Made by a program: the position numbers and the translations under genes
Assembly (NCBI GenBank): GCA_017856435.1
Contig: JAFMFB010000020.1
Location: forward strand, 1 to 43,389
Reading direction: 5' to 3'
DNA length: 43,389 nt
Origin: Burkholderiaceae bacterium
GTDB taxonomy: Bacteria; Pseudomonadota; Gammaproteobacteria; Burkholderiales; Burkholderiaceae_C
The notes under the pieces: model-generated
What the model was told of the DNA's origin: nothing
Databases searched by the model: none
What the model saw: the letters and a program-made list of their open reading frames with translations, nothing else
In this document: positions 1 through 8,411 of the stretch, one piece after another
How positions within the stretch are numbered: the first letter of the stretch is position 1
Layout of the letters: each line of letters opens with the position of its first letter

Positions 1-1253
1 AACAGTCTGGCAACATGCTGCCAGGCCCGCTGCAGGAGGCCTGATCGCTCAACCGCAGTCAGGGCCACCAGTGGGGCTTCGCCCAGGGTTTTGCCGTTGG
101 CGGTGGCCACCACCTTGCCGACCTCAGTCCCTTGAGCCACTGGCGCTTCCACGCCGGGCTTCAGCTCCATGGTGGTCTCAACTTTCTGGCCGCGCGGTAC
201 GGTCAATTGCCAGGATGCGCCCAACCCCGCCGAGACGGTATCTGATTTGCCAAAACTGACCTTGGCGGTGGCAACGGCGGAGTTGGGTTGTATTGGGGTG
301 GCTTTTTCGAAGCTGGCAAAACCCCAGTCCAGCAACTTGCGGCTCTGGTCAGCGCGTGCGCGTGCGCTGTGGGTGTTGAGGATCACTGTGATCAGCCGAA
401 GCCCATTGCGCTTGGAGGAGGTGACTAGGCAGTAACCCGCGTCTTTGGTGTGGCCGGTTTTCAGGCCATCGACCGAAGAATCGGAATACAGCAAGATGTT
501 GCGGTTTCCCTGCTTGATGTTGTTGTATTTGAATTCACGTTCAGCGTAGATCGGGTAGTACTTGGCGCTGTGGCTAATGATGGCGCGCGCCAGAATGGCC
601 AGGTCGCCCGCTGACGATTTATGTTCCGGGTCGGGCATGCCGGTGGGGTTGACAAACTTGGTATGGGCCATGCCCAGGCGTTGCGCTTGCGCATTCATCA
701 GTTTGGCAAAACCCTCTTCGGAACCCCCCATGTGTTCAGCGATGGCCTTGGACGCATCGTTGCCGGACTGAACAATGATGCCCCGTAGAAGGTCAATCAC
801 TGTGGCCTGGCTGTTGAGCGGCAGGTACATACAGGACTCGGTGTTGGTGCCCCGGCACCAGGCGTTTTGGCTGACCGAGACATTGTCCGTTTCCCTGAGC
901 TTTCCGGACAGCAGCGCTTGCTCCACCAGATAGCTGGTCATCATTTTGGTGAGTGAGGCCGGTGGCAAGGGTTCGTCGGCATTGGCGGCAGCCAGGACTT
1001 CACCCGAGTCATAGTCCATGATCAGCCAGGCCTTGGCCTGTAATGCCGGGGGGTTGGCGGCCAAAGCGGTTTGCGCAGCCAGTGGGGGCAGAGCGTTGGC
1101 GTCAGGGTTGGCTTTTTTATGCAAGGCGGTGGGTTTGGCCGCCCGATGGTTGCGCGCAAAAGCGTCTGTATCGGTCAGCAGAGCGCCAGCAGCAATGGCG
1201 AGAACACATGAGAAAAGAGTGATGGTCTTTTGGGTGATGGACTCTATGGGCAT
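1..1253 (-). CDS. dacC: D-alanyl-D-alanine carboxypeptidase (PBP5/6 family, DacA/DacC-like), 3' end outside window
   Basis: This is a periplasmic penicillin-binding protein that removes the terminal D-alanine from peptidoglycan pentapeptides. Reading the minus strand from ATG at 1253, the frame stays open for 417 codons to the window edge, so the C-terminus is missing. The N-terminus has a hydrophobic export segment (about residues 10-27), followed by an Ala/Pro/Lys-rich linker. The three serine-hydrolase motifs are present: SLTK at residues 100-103 (nucleophile Ser100), SGN at 163-165 and KTG at 265-267. After these comes the beta-rich PBP5 C-terminal domain, for example the stretch around VPRGQKVETTM. 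No good ribosome site precedes the ATG. The family is certain; the choice between dacA and dacC is not. Confidence 0.93.
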   Translation of the reverse strand, partial: MPIESITQKTITLFSCVLAIAAGALLTDTDAFARNHRAAKPTALHKKANPDANALPPLAAQTALAANPPALQAKAWLIMDYDSGEVLAAANADEPLPPASLTKMMTSYLVEQALLSGKLRETDNVSVSQNAWCRGTNTESCMYLPLNSQATVIDLLRGIIVQSGNDASKAIAEHMGGSEEGFAKLMNAQAQRLGMAHTKFVNPTGMPDPEHKSSAGDLAILARAIISHSAKYYPIYAEREFKYNNIKQGNRNILLYSDSSVDGLKTGHTKDAGYCLVTSSKRNGLRLITVILNTHSARARADQSRKLLDWGFASFEKATPIQPNSAVATAKVSFGKSDTVSAGLGASWQLTVPRGQKVETTMELKPGVEAPVAQGTEVGKVVATANGKTLGEAPLVALTAVERSGLLQRAWQHVARL

Positions 1254-1662
1254 GGTGTGAAAGCGTAAATTCTCAAAGAACGTCCAGGCAGCTATCTGTT
1301 TGCGCGGGCTTTTTGGCGATGTTGCAACTGCAAGGCGGGGTGCAGTGATTTGTACTTGCGGTATTGGGTTGCTTGGTGCAGTTCAGATCGTCTGTTCTGG
1401 TGAAGATTCTGGAGATGATTAAGCGCTTGGTGTTAACTGCCATGAATTGGCTGATTTCAGGCGGGAGAATTTTAAACCAGTGACGTTGAAGTGATTGGCA
1501 ATGAGCAGGGCCACCAGCTCTAATGAGCGCAGGGCCAGAAGAGGAATTGGGCACACATTTATCCGTTAAAGTTGCACCAAGCAAATTTCCAACCAGGGAA
1601 ATTTTTTTGAGGGTCTGGTCGAATGCGCCGGCCCTAGCTCATATTTTTTTGTGGAGACATCG
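1254..1662. other. Intergenic region of 409 bases between divergent genes
   Basis: This gap lies between dacC (minus) and the GlcG-like gene (plus), so it should hold two divergent promoters. I could not place either promoter with confidence. A 103-codon minus-strand reading frame (1273-1584) fits no family I know and has no visible ribosome site, so I do not call it. The only clear structure is the inverted repeat with a T run at 1583-1608, which has its own entry. Confidence 0.6.
1583..1608 (+). terminator. AT-rich hairpin with T run upstream of the GlcG-like gene
   Basis: AAATTTCC (1583-1590) and GGAAATTT (1597-1604) form a perfect 8-bp stem around the loop AACCAG, and the T run continues to 1608. 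It looks like an intrinsic terminator on the plus strand, 54 bases before the GlcG-like start. No plus-strand gene lies upstream, so it would act in the leader of that gene, or it may instead be a protein-binding palindrome. Confidence 0.4.
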
Positions 1663-2088
1663 ATGAATTCGCTATCGCTTGCACAGGCGCAACAAATCAT
1701 TGCAGGGGCCCTGGCTCATTCCAAGGCGTCTGGTTTCAAGCCCATGGGGGTGGTTGTGCTGGATGACTCGGGGCAGATCAAGGCCTTTGCCCGTGAAGAC
1801 GGCGCCAGCATGTTTCGTTTTGATGTTGCGCGTGGCAAGGCCTGGGGTGCGGTGGGCATGAGTGTCTCCAGCCGCGTGTTGGCGCAGCGTGCCAAAGAAA
1901 ACCAGAATTTTTTCCTGACGCTGGCAGCAACCGCTGAAGGCAAGTTTTTGCCTCAGCCGGGTGCAGTGCTGATCAAAAATGCTGAGGGCCAGATTCTGGG
2001 CGCGGTGGGCGCCAGCGGAGGAACGGGCGATGAGGATGAAGAAATTTGCATGGCTGGGGTTAAAAGTGCCGGCTTGATAGCGGGGTAG
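1663..2088 (+). CDS. GlcG/HbpS-like heme-binding-domain protein (DUF336 family)
   Basis: The 141-residue product is a small single-domain protein of the GlcG/HbpS family. Family members include GlcG of glycolate-utilisation loci and the heme-binding HbpS; their biochemical role is only partly known. Typical features are the N-terminal helix (SLAQAQQIIAGALAHS), the LDDSGQIKAFAREDGA strand region, the RGKAWGAVGM helix and the glycine-rich end GAVGASGGTGDEDEE. The start is ATG at 1663, with GGAG at 1653-1656 at normal spacing. A GTG at 1651 would add four residues but overlaps that ribosome site. There is no signal peptide. It lies about 100 bases before the catabolic-looking cluster on the same strand, so a shared role is possible but unproven. 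Confidence 0.8.
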   Translation: MNSLSLAQAQQIIAGALAHSKASGFKPMGVVVLDDSGQIKAFAREDGASMFRFDVARGKAWGAVGMSVSSRVLAQRAKENQNFFLTLAATAEGKFLPQPGAVLIKNAEGQILGAVGASGGTGDEDEEICMAGVKSAGLIAG

Positions 2089-2193
2089 GCCATGCCAACC
2101 GCTAGTTGCCAGGCTTCTAACAGCGAGGCCTTATGCCAGTTGGCGGTCGGGTGATTCCATTCAACATTTGTCAGTTGCCTACAAAAAACTCAC

Positions 2194-3111
2194 ATGACCC
2201 ATGCCTCCTCACGCGTCACCGGCTTGCGTAGCGTTGCCCTTAGCGTACCTGACCTGCAGGTGGCCGAAAAGTTTTTTACTGAAATCTGGCATCTGGATGT
2301 AGCGGCTCGCACCCATGGCGTCCTCTATCTGCGTGGGACGGGCGCTGACCACCACCTGCTGGCGCTGCATCACGCGCCGGGGCCCGCGCAGATCCTCAAC
2401 GTCACACTGCGGGCCAACTCGCTCAGTGCATTGGATGAGGTGGCGCGCTTGGCAGTGCAGGCGCACGGACGGGTGGTGCGGCCTGTAGAAAAGCTTGATG
2501 AACCGGGTGGCGGCATGGCCCTTACCGTGTGCGACCCGGATGGACGAATTTTCCGCCTGGTGTTTGGTGATGCCCGACATGCTGATGCCAGCGAGGTGCC
2601 CGATCGCCCAGTGCGACTGGCGCATGCGGTACTTAACAGCCATGATGTTGAATCCACCCGCGGTTTTCTGGAACAGGTGTTTGATTTCAGCCTGTCAGAC
2701 CGTACCCGGATCATGGCCTTTATGCGTTGCAACCAGGATCACCACAGCCTGGCACTGGGCGACACCGACAACGATGCCCTCAACCACATCGCTTTTCTAA
2801 TGCCGGATCTGGAATCGGTCATGCGGGGGGGTGGGCGCATGAAAGACGCCGGCTATGGTATCGAGTGGGGGCCGGGCCGGCATGGTCCCGGCAATAACGC
2901 CTTCAACTATTTTGTCGGGCCTTTCGATGTAGTGATTGAATACACCGCGGAGGTGGAGCAGGTTGATGACAGCTACCAGGCAGGCCAGCCCACTGACTGG
3001 AGCTGGCCACCAGGCCGGGTGGACCAATGGGGCATTTCTGCGCCCCCCAGTGCTCGGTTGAAAGAGGCGCAAAAGGCCATCCTGTTTTCCAAGGTAACTG
3101 ATCATCCATGA
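2194..3111 (+). CDS. Two-domain VOC protein, probable type I extradiol ring-cleavage dioxygenase
   Basis: The 305-residue protein has two vicinal-oxygen-chelate modules (about residues 8-128 and 140-255), the layout of catechol 2,3-dioxygenase and 2,3-dihydroxybiphenyl 1,2-dioxygenase. In the second module, His144 (RLAHAV), His198 (LNHIAF) and Glu249 (VIEY) fit the 2-His-1-carboxylate Fe(II) site, with spacing close to BphC. The DHHSLAL motif (His183/184) matches the position of the family's second-sphere histidine. This supports a real dioxygenase rather than a glyoxalase-like remnant. The stop overlaps the start of the FAD hydroxylase by ATGA, so translation is probably coupled and the two enzymes are likely to act in sequence. 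The substrate cannot be read from the sequence. Confidence 0.82.
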   Translation: MTHASSRVTGLRSVALSVPDLQVAEKFFTEIWHLDVAARTHGVLYLRGTGADHHLLALHHAPGPAQILNVTLRANSLSALDEVARLAVQAHGRVVRPVEKLDEPGGGMALTVCDPDGRIFRLVFGDARHADASEVPDRPVRLAHAVLNSHDVESTRGFLEQVFDFSLSDRTRIMAFMRCNQDHHSLALGDTDNDALNHIAFLMPDLESVMRGGGRMKDAGYGIEWGPGRHGPGNNAFNYFVGPFDVVIEYTAEVEQVDDSYQAGQPTDWSWPPGRVDQWGISAPPSARLKEAQKAILFSKVTDHP

Positions 3112-4652
3112 AAAATAAGGACGTTCGGTACGACGTGGCCATCGTGGGGTTTGGGCCCACCGGCGCCGTAGCGGCGGGATTGCTGGGGGCGATGGGGATT
3201 CGCACCTTTGTCTGTGACAAGCAATCCCGGGTGTACGATAAGCCCCGGGCCATTTCGCTTGACCATGAAATCATCCGGCTATTTCAGCAGATGGGTGTGG
3301 CCAAGCGTATCAAGCCCTTTGTCGAGCCTTTCACCGATTCGGTGTACTACGGCGTGGATGGACAGGTTATCAAGCGCATGTCCACAGTGGCGCCCCCTTA
3401 CCCCTTGGCCCACACCCCCTCGATTGTGTTTACCCAACCACCCGCCGAACGGGTGTTGCGAGAGCACGCCCAGTCGTTTGATTGCGTCACCATCCAACTC
3501 AACTGCACGCTGAAGAGGCTCACACAGGGCGAAGAGGGGGCCACCCTTTTTCTGAATCAGGCGGGCAAGCAACCGTTCACGGTTCGGGCTCGCTACGTGA
3601 TCGGCTGCGATGGGGCTTCCAGCACGGTTCGCGCTCAAGCAGGCATCGAACTGGAAGATCTGGATTTTGATGAGGCCTGGCTGGTGGTGGATGCGCTGAT
3701 CAATGATCGCGGCAAGGCCAAATTGCCAACGACCAGCGTGCAATATTGCAATCCAGAGCGACCCAGCACCTACCTGATTTGCCCCGGTAGCCACAGACGC
3801 TGGGAAATTTCCATCAATCCGGGTGAAGATCCCCAAGAATTGGCAAGCCCGGCTGGGACCTGGAAATTGCTGGCCCCATGGATCAGCCGTCGGGACGGCA
3901 AGTTATGGCGACAGGCCAGTTACCGTTTTCATGCGCTGGTAGCGTCCCAGTGGTGCAAGGGATGTGTTTTTCTGGCCGGTGATGCGGCCCACCAGCAACC
4001 GCCTTTTTTGGGGCAGGGTATGTGCCAGGGTCTGCGCGATGTGGCCAACCTGAGCTGGAAATTGCAGGCTGTGCTCAAGGGATTTGCCCCTGAGCGTTTG
4101 CTGCACAGTTATGAGCCTGAGCGCAAACATCATGTGATTGACCTGACCACACGGATCAAGGCGATCGGACAAATCATCAGTGAACGCGATCCCGAAAAAG
4201 CCCGGGCGCGCGATGCCAAACTGTTGCAGGAGTGCGGGGGGGTGGTCAAGCCAACACCCCGGCAGGATGTGCAACCCGCCTTGCGAGCCGGATTGTTGTC
4301 GCCGGGGCTCATGACTGGCGTTGGCAAAATTTTCCCCCAGCCCTGGTTTTACGGACCGGAGGGTGCTGAAGCGCAACGCATGGACGATGTGATGGGCTAC
4401 GGCTGGCGCTTGATTTTGAGTCGCGGTGCCGATGCCAAACTGGCAAGCTATGCGCGGTCACTCAAACTGCCAGGTCTGACCGTGGTGCAGATGGGAAAGC
4501 CAGGTTCTATTGAGTTGAATCAGGTGGCGCAGGGCTGGTTCAAGCAAAATGGATGCAGTTATGCATGGGTCAGGCCTGATCATTATGTGTACGGTGTAGG
4601 ATCAACCATGGCTGATCTGACGGATCACTTGAAGGCTTTATGCGCTTTCTGA
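3108..4652 (+). CDS. FAD-dependent aromatic monooxygenase (MhpA/PheA class A flavoprotein hydroxylase)
   Basis: The 514-residue protein has the three fingerprints of class A flavin hydroxylases: the dinucleotide motif GFGPTG at residues 14-19, the DG motif in VIGCDGASSTVR (168-169) and the GD motif in VFLAGDAAHQ (291-292). These enzymes use NAD(P)H and O2 to add a hydroxyl group to a phenolic ring, typically giving the ortho-diol that an extradiol dioxygenase then cleaves. The closest described type is 3-(3-hydroxyphenyl)propionate hydroxylase (MhpA), but I cannot assign that substrate. The start codon overlaps the stop of the VOC dioxygenase gene. No full hydrolase or hydratase pathway follows, so any pathway must be completed elsewhere. 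Confidence 0.88.
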   Translation: MKNKDVRYDVAIVGFGPTGAVAAGLLGAMGIRTFVCDKQSRVYDKPRAISLDHEIIRLFQQMGVAKRIKPFVEPFTDSVYYGVDGQVIKRMSTVAPPYPLAHTPSIVFTQPPAERVLREHAQSFDCVTIQLNCTLKRLTQGEEGATLFLNQAGKQPFTVRARYVIGCDGASSTVRAQAGIELEDLDFDEAWLVVDALINDRGKAKLPTTSVQYCNPERPSTYLICPGSHRRWEISINPGEDPQELASPAGTWKLLAPWISRRDGKLWRQASYRFHALVASQWCKGCVFLAGDAAHQQPPFLGQGMCQGLRDVANLSWKLQAVLKGFAPERLLHSYEPERKHHVIDLTTRIKAIGQIISERDPEKARARDAKLLQECGGVVKPTPRQDVQPALRAGLLSPGLMTGVGKIFPQPWFYGPEGAEAQRMDDVMGYGWRLILSRGADAKLASYARSLKLPGLTVVQMGKPGSIELNQVAQGWFKQNGCSYAWVRPDHYVYGVGSTMADLTDHLKALCAF

Positions 4653-4772
4653 GGACTCAAGACAAATTTGCCGGAACGTCAGAGGCCTAAGAGGCATCTT
4701 TCAAATGTCCCGCTCAGAAATGTCACCCTCGGCCATTTCAAAGCAAACACCCATTACCCAAGGAGACCAAAG

Positions 4773-5747
4773 ATGAAAAGAAGACATATCGTCCAGATCG
4801 GTTTACTCGCAACTACCTTGCCATCGGCCTGGGCCCAAAGCAGTGCCAGTTGGCCTGACAGACCGGTTAAGTTCATCTTGTCTCAGCCGCCTGGCTCCGG
4901 ACCTGACAATGTGGCCCGACTGGTTGGCGACAGGTTGAGTCGCGGTTTGGGGCAAGCTGTCGTGATTGAAAACAAGCCGGGCGGGCAGAACATCATCGGC
5001 GCGCAGACCGCCGCACGATCGCCCGCAGATGGCTATGCCTTTTATTTCGCAACCACCGCGGCACTGGTAACGAACAAATACCTGTTCAAGTCCATGCCCT
5101 ATGACCCGCAAAAAGATTTCACCCCGGTGGCCTTTGTTGCCAAGAGTCCTTTTGCGCTGGTCGTCAAGGCAGATTCACCGATCACCTCCGTGCAGGATCT
5201 GGTGGCGCGCTCCAAAGCCAATCCGGGAAAAATCTCCCTGGCCAATGAGGGCGCCCGAGCCTTTGGGGGGATCATTGCCCGCCTGATCAACACGCGCACC
5301 CAGATGCAGGCCAATCTGGTGGGATATGCCTCAGTGGGTGTGTCAGTGCAGAACGTAATTGGTGGCCATGCCGATGTGGCCATGGTCGACATGGCCTCGA
5401 CTGCTCAATTGGTCAGGCAAGGGCGTTTGCGTTATCTGGCCGTAACCTCCGAAAAGCGGGTGGCTGGCTGGGAACAGATTCCGGCCTTGTCTGAACTTCT
5501 GCCGGGCTTTGACATGGTGGGCTGGTTCTGTGTGGTGGCACCAACTGGCACACCCCCTGCGGTGGTGCAGCGCATGGGCAAGGAAATTGATGCTGTGTTG
5601 TCAGATTCAGAGGTGGCACAGCGTATTGCCGCGATCGGGCCCTTGGCCGAACCGTTGGGAGGCGTTGAAAAAACGGCCGCTTTCCTGCAGCGTGAACATG
5701 CCCGCTGGAGTGCAGTGGCCAAGGAAATTGACCTGTTGCCTGAATAA
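4773..5747 (+). CDS. Bug/TctC-family periplasmic solute-binding protein
   Basis: The 324-residue protein belongs to the tripartite tricarboxylate transporter receptor family (Bug), which is much expanded in Burkholderiales. The N-terminus MKRRHIVQIGLLATTLPSAWA is a clear signal peptide, probably cut after AWA. The mature protein opens with WPDRPVKFIL and has family features such as NKPGGQNIIGAQTAA and ADGYAF. I chose ATG 4773 because AGGAG at 4761-4765 precedes it; the frame is open further upstream (from 4668) but that part reads as leader. No TctA/TctB membrane genes are nearby, which is usual for orphan Bug genes. Its position suggests it captures the substrate, or a precursor, of the neighbouring oxygenases. 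Confidence 0.9.
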   Translation: MKRRHIVQIGLLATTLPSAWAQSSASWPDRPVKFILSQPPGSGPDNVARLVGDRLSRGLGQAVVIENKPGGQNIIGAQTAARSPADGYAFYFATTAALVTNKYLFKSMPYDPQKDFTPVAFVAKSPFALVVKADSPITSVQDLVARSKANPGKISLANEGARAFGGIIARLINTRTQMQANLVGYASVGVSVQNVIGGHADVAMVDMASTAQLVRQGRLRYLAVTSEKRVAGWEQIPALSELLPGFDMVGWFCVVAPTGTPPAVVQRMGKEIDAVLSDSEVAQRIAAIGPLAEPLGGVEKTAAFLQREHARWSAVAKEIDLLPE

Positions 5748-5849
5748 GCTGGCCGAGCCAATCACCCTCAATCTAAACCTCCTTCCCAATACGAGCCCAT
5801 CCATCACCTTAAATCACATCACTGCAACATTTAGTTAGGAATTTAATCG

Positions 5850-6641
5850 ATGCCTGAGCGCCCCCCGCCATTGCGAATTGGTCTTTCGGCCCGAATTTTT
5901 CATCCTGAGCCCGGTGCTACCGGAATCAAGACCAAGACCCTGCTGGTGCTGGAGCAATCGGTAGCGCAATGGGCGATGACCCGTGACCTGCTGTTATTGA
6001 TGGTGCCCACGGTGGTACGCGATGGTGAGCTGATGCGTAGCAATATCCGCTTGCGTGATTACGCAAAATACCTGGACGGCCTGATCTTGCAGGGAGGGGC
6101 CGATATCAGCCCGCGCATTTATGGCGAAGAGCCTTTGAAGCCAGAATGGGAGGGCGACTCGGTTCGCGACGCCTACGAGATTGAACTGGTGCATGAGTTC
6201 ATGGAGGCTGGCAAGCCAATTCTGGGTATCTGTCGTGGCATGCAGTTGCTCAATGTCGCCTTGGGTGGATCCCTGTACCAGGACTTGCCCACACAACGCC
6301 CTGATGCCGCCCACCATGAGAGCGGGCACTACGACCGCAATTCGCACCCGGTCAGGTTTGTGCAGGGCGGGGTGATGGCTGACTGGTTTGCCCAATCAAA
6401 TACCGGCAAGGTGGTATCGATCCACCACCAGGCGGTGAACCGGCTTGGCCGTGGGATGCGGGTTGAAGCGGTTTCTGCCGAAGATGAGGTGATTGAAGCC
6501 ATCAGCTGGGAAGGGAACAGCTTTGTCTGTGGTGTTCAATGGCACCCAGAGTTTCATACCCAGCTGCCTGTCGGGGAGGGTCTGCTCGATTGCAGCCCCT
6601 TGCTGGAAAACTTTCTGGAAGCAGCCCGACAAAAGGCCTGA
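5850..6641 (+). CDS. Class I glutamine amidotransferase-like gamma-glutamyl hydrolase (PuuD/peptidase C26 family)
   Basis: The 263-residue product has the hydrolase triad of this family: Cys128 in ILGICRGMQ, and His232 and Glu234 in GVQWHPEF. PuuD cleaves gamma-glutamyl-GABA in putrescine breakdown; relatives cleave other gamma-glutamyl amides. The ATG at 5850 has TTAGGA at 5836-5841 upstream. It follows the Bug gene by 102 bases and is followed by a terminator, so it may be the last gene of the catabolic transcription unit. No gamma-glutamyl-polyamine synthetase (PuuA-like) is present in the window, so the substrate is open. Confidence 0.85.
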   Translation: MPERPPPLRIGLSARIFHPEPGATGIKTKTLLVLEQSVAQWAMTRDLLLLMVPTVVRDGELMRSNIRLRDYAKYLDGLILQGGADISPRIYGEEPLKPEWEGDSVRDAYEIELVHEFMEAGKPILGICRGMQLLNVALGGSLYQDLPTQRPDAAHHESGHYDRNSHPVRFVQGGVMADWFAQSNTGKVVSIHHQAVNRLGRGMRVEAVSAEDEVIEAISWEGNSFVCGVQWHPEFHTQLPVGEGLLDCSPLLENFLEAARQKA

Positions 6642-6651
6642 TTTCAAGCCC

Positions 6652-6681
6652 GGTACTTAGACTGGTACCTAGCCTAGGTAC
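6652..6681. repeat. Short palindrome with three GGTAC repeats
   Basis: GTACCTAG (6665-6672) and CTAGGTAC (6674-6681) form a perfect 8-bp inverted repeat around a single base. GGTAC occurs at 6652, 6664 and 6677. It lies just after the PuuD-like gene and before the terminator. It could be an operator for a dimeric regulator or an extra RNA stem; its function is unknown. Confidence 0.5.
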
Positions 6682-6723
6682 AAGCCTGGCAACAAGACTT
6701 TCATGCAGCCCTCTGTTCATATG

Positions 6724-6762
6724 AGTGAAAATCGGGCTATTGCGGCCTGACTTTCACTTTTT
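6724..6762 (+). terminator. Intrinsic terminator closing the catabolic cluster
   Basis: A 14-position stem pairs AGTGAAAATCGGGC (6724-6737) with GCCTGACTTTCACT (6745-6758). It has one A-C mismatch and one G-U pair, a 7-base loop, and a T run at 6758-6762. It lies 82 bases after the PuuD-like stop and 49 bases before rimO, so it separates the cluster from rimO. Confidence 0.8.
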
Positions 6763-6811
6763 CCTGACCCCGCTGACTTCGGTTGGGCCCACGTCAATTT
6801 CAATCTGATTC

Positions 6812-8194
6812 ATGAATACTGAAACCCGGACCCCCAAGGTCGGCTTTGTCAGCCTGGGCTGCCCCAAGGCACTGACTGATTCCGAACTCATCCTCACACA
6901 ACTGAGCGCTGAGGGCTACCAGACCTCCAAGACTTTTGCCGGGGCCGACTTGGTCATTGTGAATACCTGTGGTTTCATTGATGACGCCGTCAAGGAAAGC
7001 CTGGACACGATTGGTGAGGCGCTGGCCGAAAACGGCAAGGTCATCGTGACCGGTTGCTTGGGCGCAAAGTCTGGCCAGAGCGGCGACAACCTGGTCAAAG
7101 AAGTACACCCCAGCGTCCTGGCGGTGACCGGCCCGCATGCCACCCAAGAAGTGATGGATGCGGTGCATACCCATTTGCCCAAGCCCCATGACCCTCTGCT
7201 CGATCTGGTGCCTGGCGCCTTTGGGCAGGCCGGGCTCAAGCTGACGCCGCGCCACTATGCCTACCTGAAGATCAGCGAAGGGTGCAATCATCGTTGTACC
7301 TTTTGCATCATTCCTTCCATGCGCGGAGATCTGGTGAGCCGACCCGTGGGTGATGTCCTTGCTGAAGCGAGTGCTCTATTTGAGGGTGGCGTCAAAGAAT
7401 TGCTGGTGATCAGCCAGGATACCTCGGCCTACGGGGTGGATGTGAAATACCGTACCGGCTTCTGGGACGGACGTCCTGTGAAAACCCGTCTCCTGGAGTT
7501 GGTGGCTGCCCTGGCAGATCTGGCCCAGGCCCATGATGCCTGGGTTCGATTGCACTATGTCTATCCCTATCCGCATGTGGATGAGGTGATTCCCTTGATG
7601 GCTACGGGTCGGGTGCTGCCCTATCTGGATGTGCCGTTTCAGCACAGCCATCCCGATGTGTTGAAGCGCATGAAGCGACCTGCCAGTGGCGAAAAAAATC
7701 TGGAGCGCCTGCAGCGCTGGCGAGAGATGTGCCCGCAACTGGTTGTGCGCAGCACTTTCATTGCTGGGTTTCCCGGGGAGACCGAGGCAGAGTTCGACCA
7801 TCTGCTTGAGTTTGTACGGCTGGCCCAGATTGACCATGCCGGCTGCTTTGCCTACAGCCCGGTGCAGGGGGCAACAGCCAACAACCTGCCAGGAATGTTG
7901 CCTGAATCAGTGCGGGAAGAGCGGCGCGCGTCATTCATGGCGGTGGCAGAAGCCGTCTCCGTGGCCAAATTACGTCAGCGAATTGGCAGCACCATGCAGG
8001 TGCTGGTCGATTCGGCACCATCGATGGGCCGCAAGGGTGGAGTGGGGCGAAGCTACGCCGATGCGCCCGAGGTGGATGGCCTGGTGCACCTGTTGGCGCC
8101 GGAAAAAATCAGCAAGACCTTGAAGGTTGGCGAGTTTACCAAGGCCCGGATTGTGGATACGCGGGGTCACGACCTGGTGGCGCTGCCAATCTGA
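6812..8194 (+). CDS. rimO: Ribosomal protein S12 (aspartate-C3) methylthiotransferase RimO
   Basis: RimO is a radical-SAM enzyme that adds a methylthio group to the conserved aspartate of ribosomal protein uS12. The 460-residue product has the three N-terminal UPF0004 cysteines (Cys17 in SLGCPKA, Cys53 in NTCGFI, Cys82 in TGCLGA) and the radical-SAM cluster CxxxCxxC at residues 158-165 (GCNHRCTFC). The C-terminal TRAM domain covers roughly residues 390-458. The DTSAYG motif favours RimO over MiaB. The upstream terminator implies its own promoter in the short gap, which I could not define. It ends 20 bases before a terminator hairpin shared with the opposing tRNA. Confidence 0.95.
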   Translation: MNTETRTPKVGFVSLGCPKALTDSELILTQLSAEGYQTSKTFAGADLVIVNTCGFIDDAVKESLDTIGEALAENGKVIVTGCLGAKSGQSGDNLVKEVHPSVLAVTGPHATQEVMDAVHTHLPKPHDPLLDLVPGAFGQAGLKLTPRHYAYLKISEGCNHRCTFCIIPSMRGDLVSRPVGDVLAEASALFEGGVKELLVISQDTSAYGVDVKYRTGFWDGRPVKTRLLELVAALADLAQAHDAWVRLHYVYPYPHVDEVIPLMATGRVLPYLDVPFQHSHPDVLKRMKRPASGEKNLERLQRWREMCPQLVVRSTFIAGFPGETEAEFDHLLEFVRLAQIDHAGCFAYSPVQGATANNLPGMLPESVREERRASFMAVAEAVSVAKLRQRIGSTMQVLVDSAPSMGRKGGVGRSYADAPEVDGLVHLLAPEKISKTLKVGEFTKARIVDTRGHDLVALPI

Positions 8195-8213
8195 TGCACA
8201 GCCAAGGACAAAG

Positions 8214-8244
8214 AAAAAAGCCGCTGGCTTATCAGCGGCTTTTA
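8214..8244. terminator. Bidirectional intrinsic terminator between rimO and tRNA-Leu
   Basis: The stem AGCCGCTG (8219-8226) with CAGCGGCT (8233-8240) is flanked by an A run at 8214-8218 and a T run at 8240-8243. It can therefore end rimO on the plus strand and the tRNA transcript on the minus strand, where the U run is longer (complement of 8214-8219). Confidence 0.85.
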
Positions 8245-8277
8245 GGGCGGGACCTTGTGGGTTTTGCCTTATATTCA

Positions 8278-8362
<85 letters not shown>

Positions 8363-8372
8363 TATTCAGGAA

Positions 8373-8408
8373 AGCGAGCATCATATCAGAAACGCAGAAA
8401 AAACCAGC
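8373..8408 (-). promoter_or_regulatory. Promoter of tRNA-Leu, overlapping the 5' region of rnr
   Basis: On the minus strand TATGAT (8385-8380) is a strong -10 box. A weaker -35 candidate (TGGTTT, 8406-8401) has a short 15-base spacer. The bases after the -10, GCTCGC, form a GC-rich discriminator of the kind linked to stringent control of stable RNA promoters. Transcription should start near 8373, about 11 bases before the mature tRNA. Confidence 0.65.
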
Positions 8409-8411
8409 GGC

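Noticed and set aside
1273-1584. 103-codon minus-strand reading frame in the dacC/GlcG gap
   Set aside because: No known family, no ribosome site, uneven composition, and it covers the hairpin and the likely promoter region.
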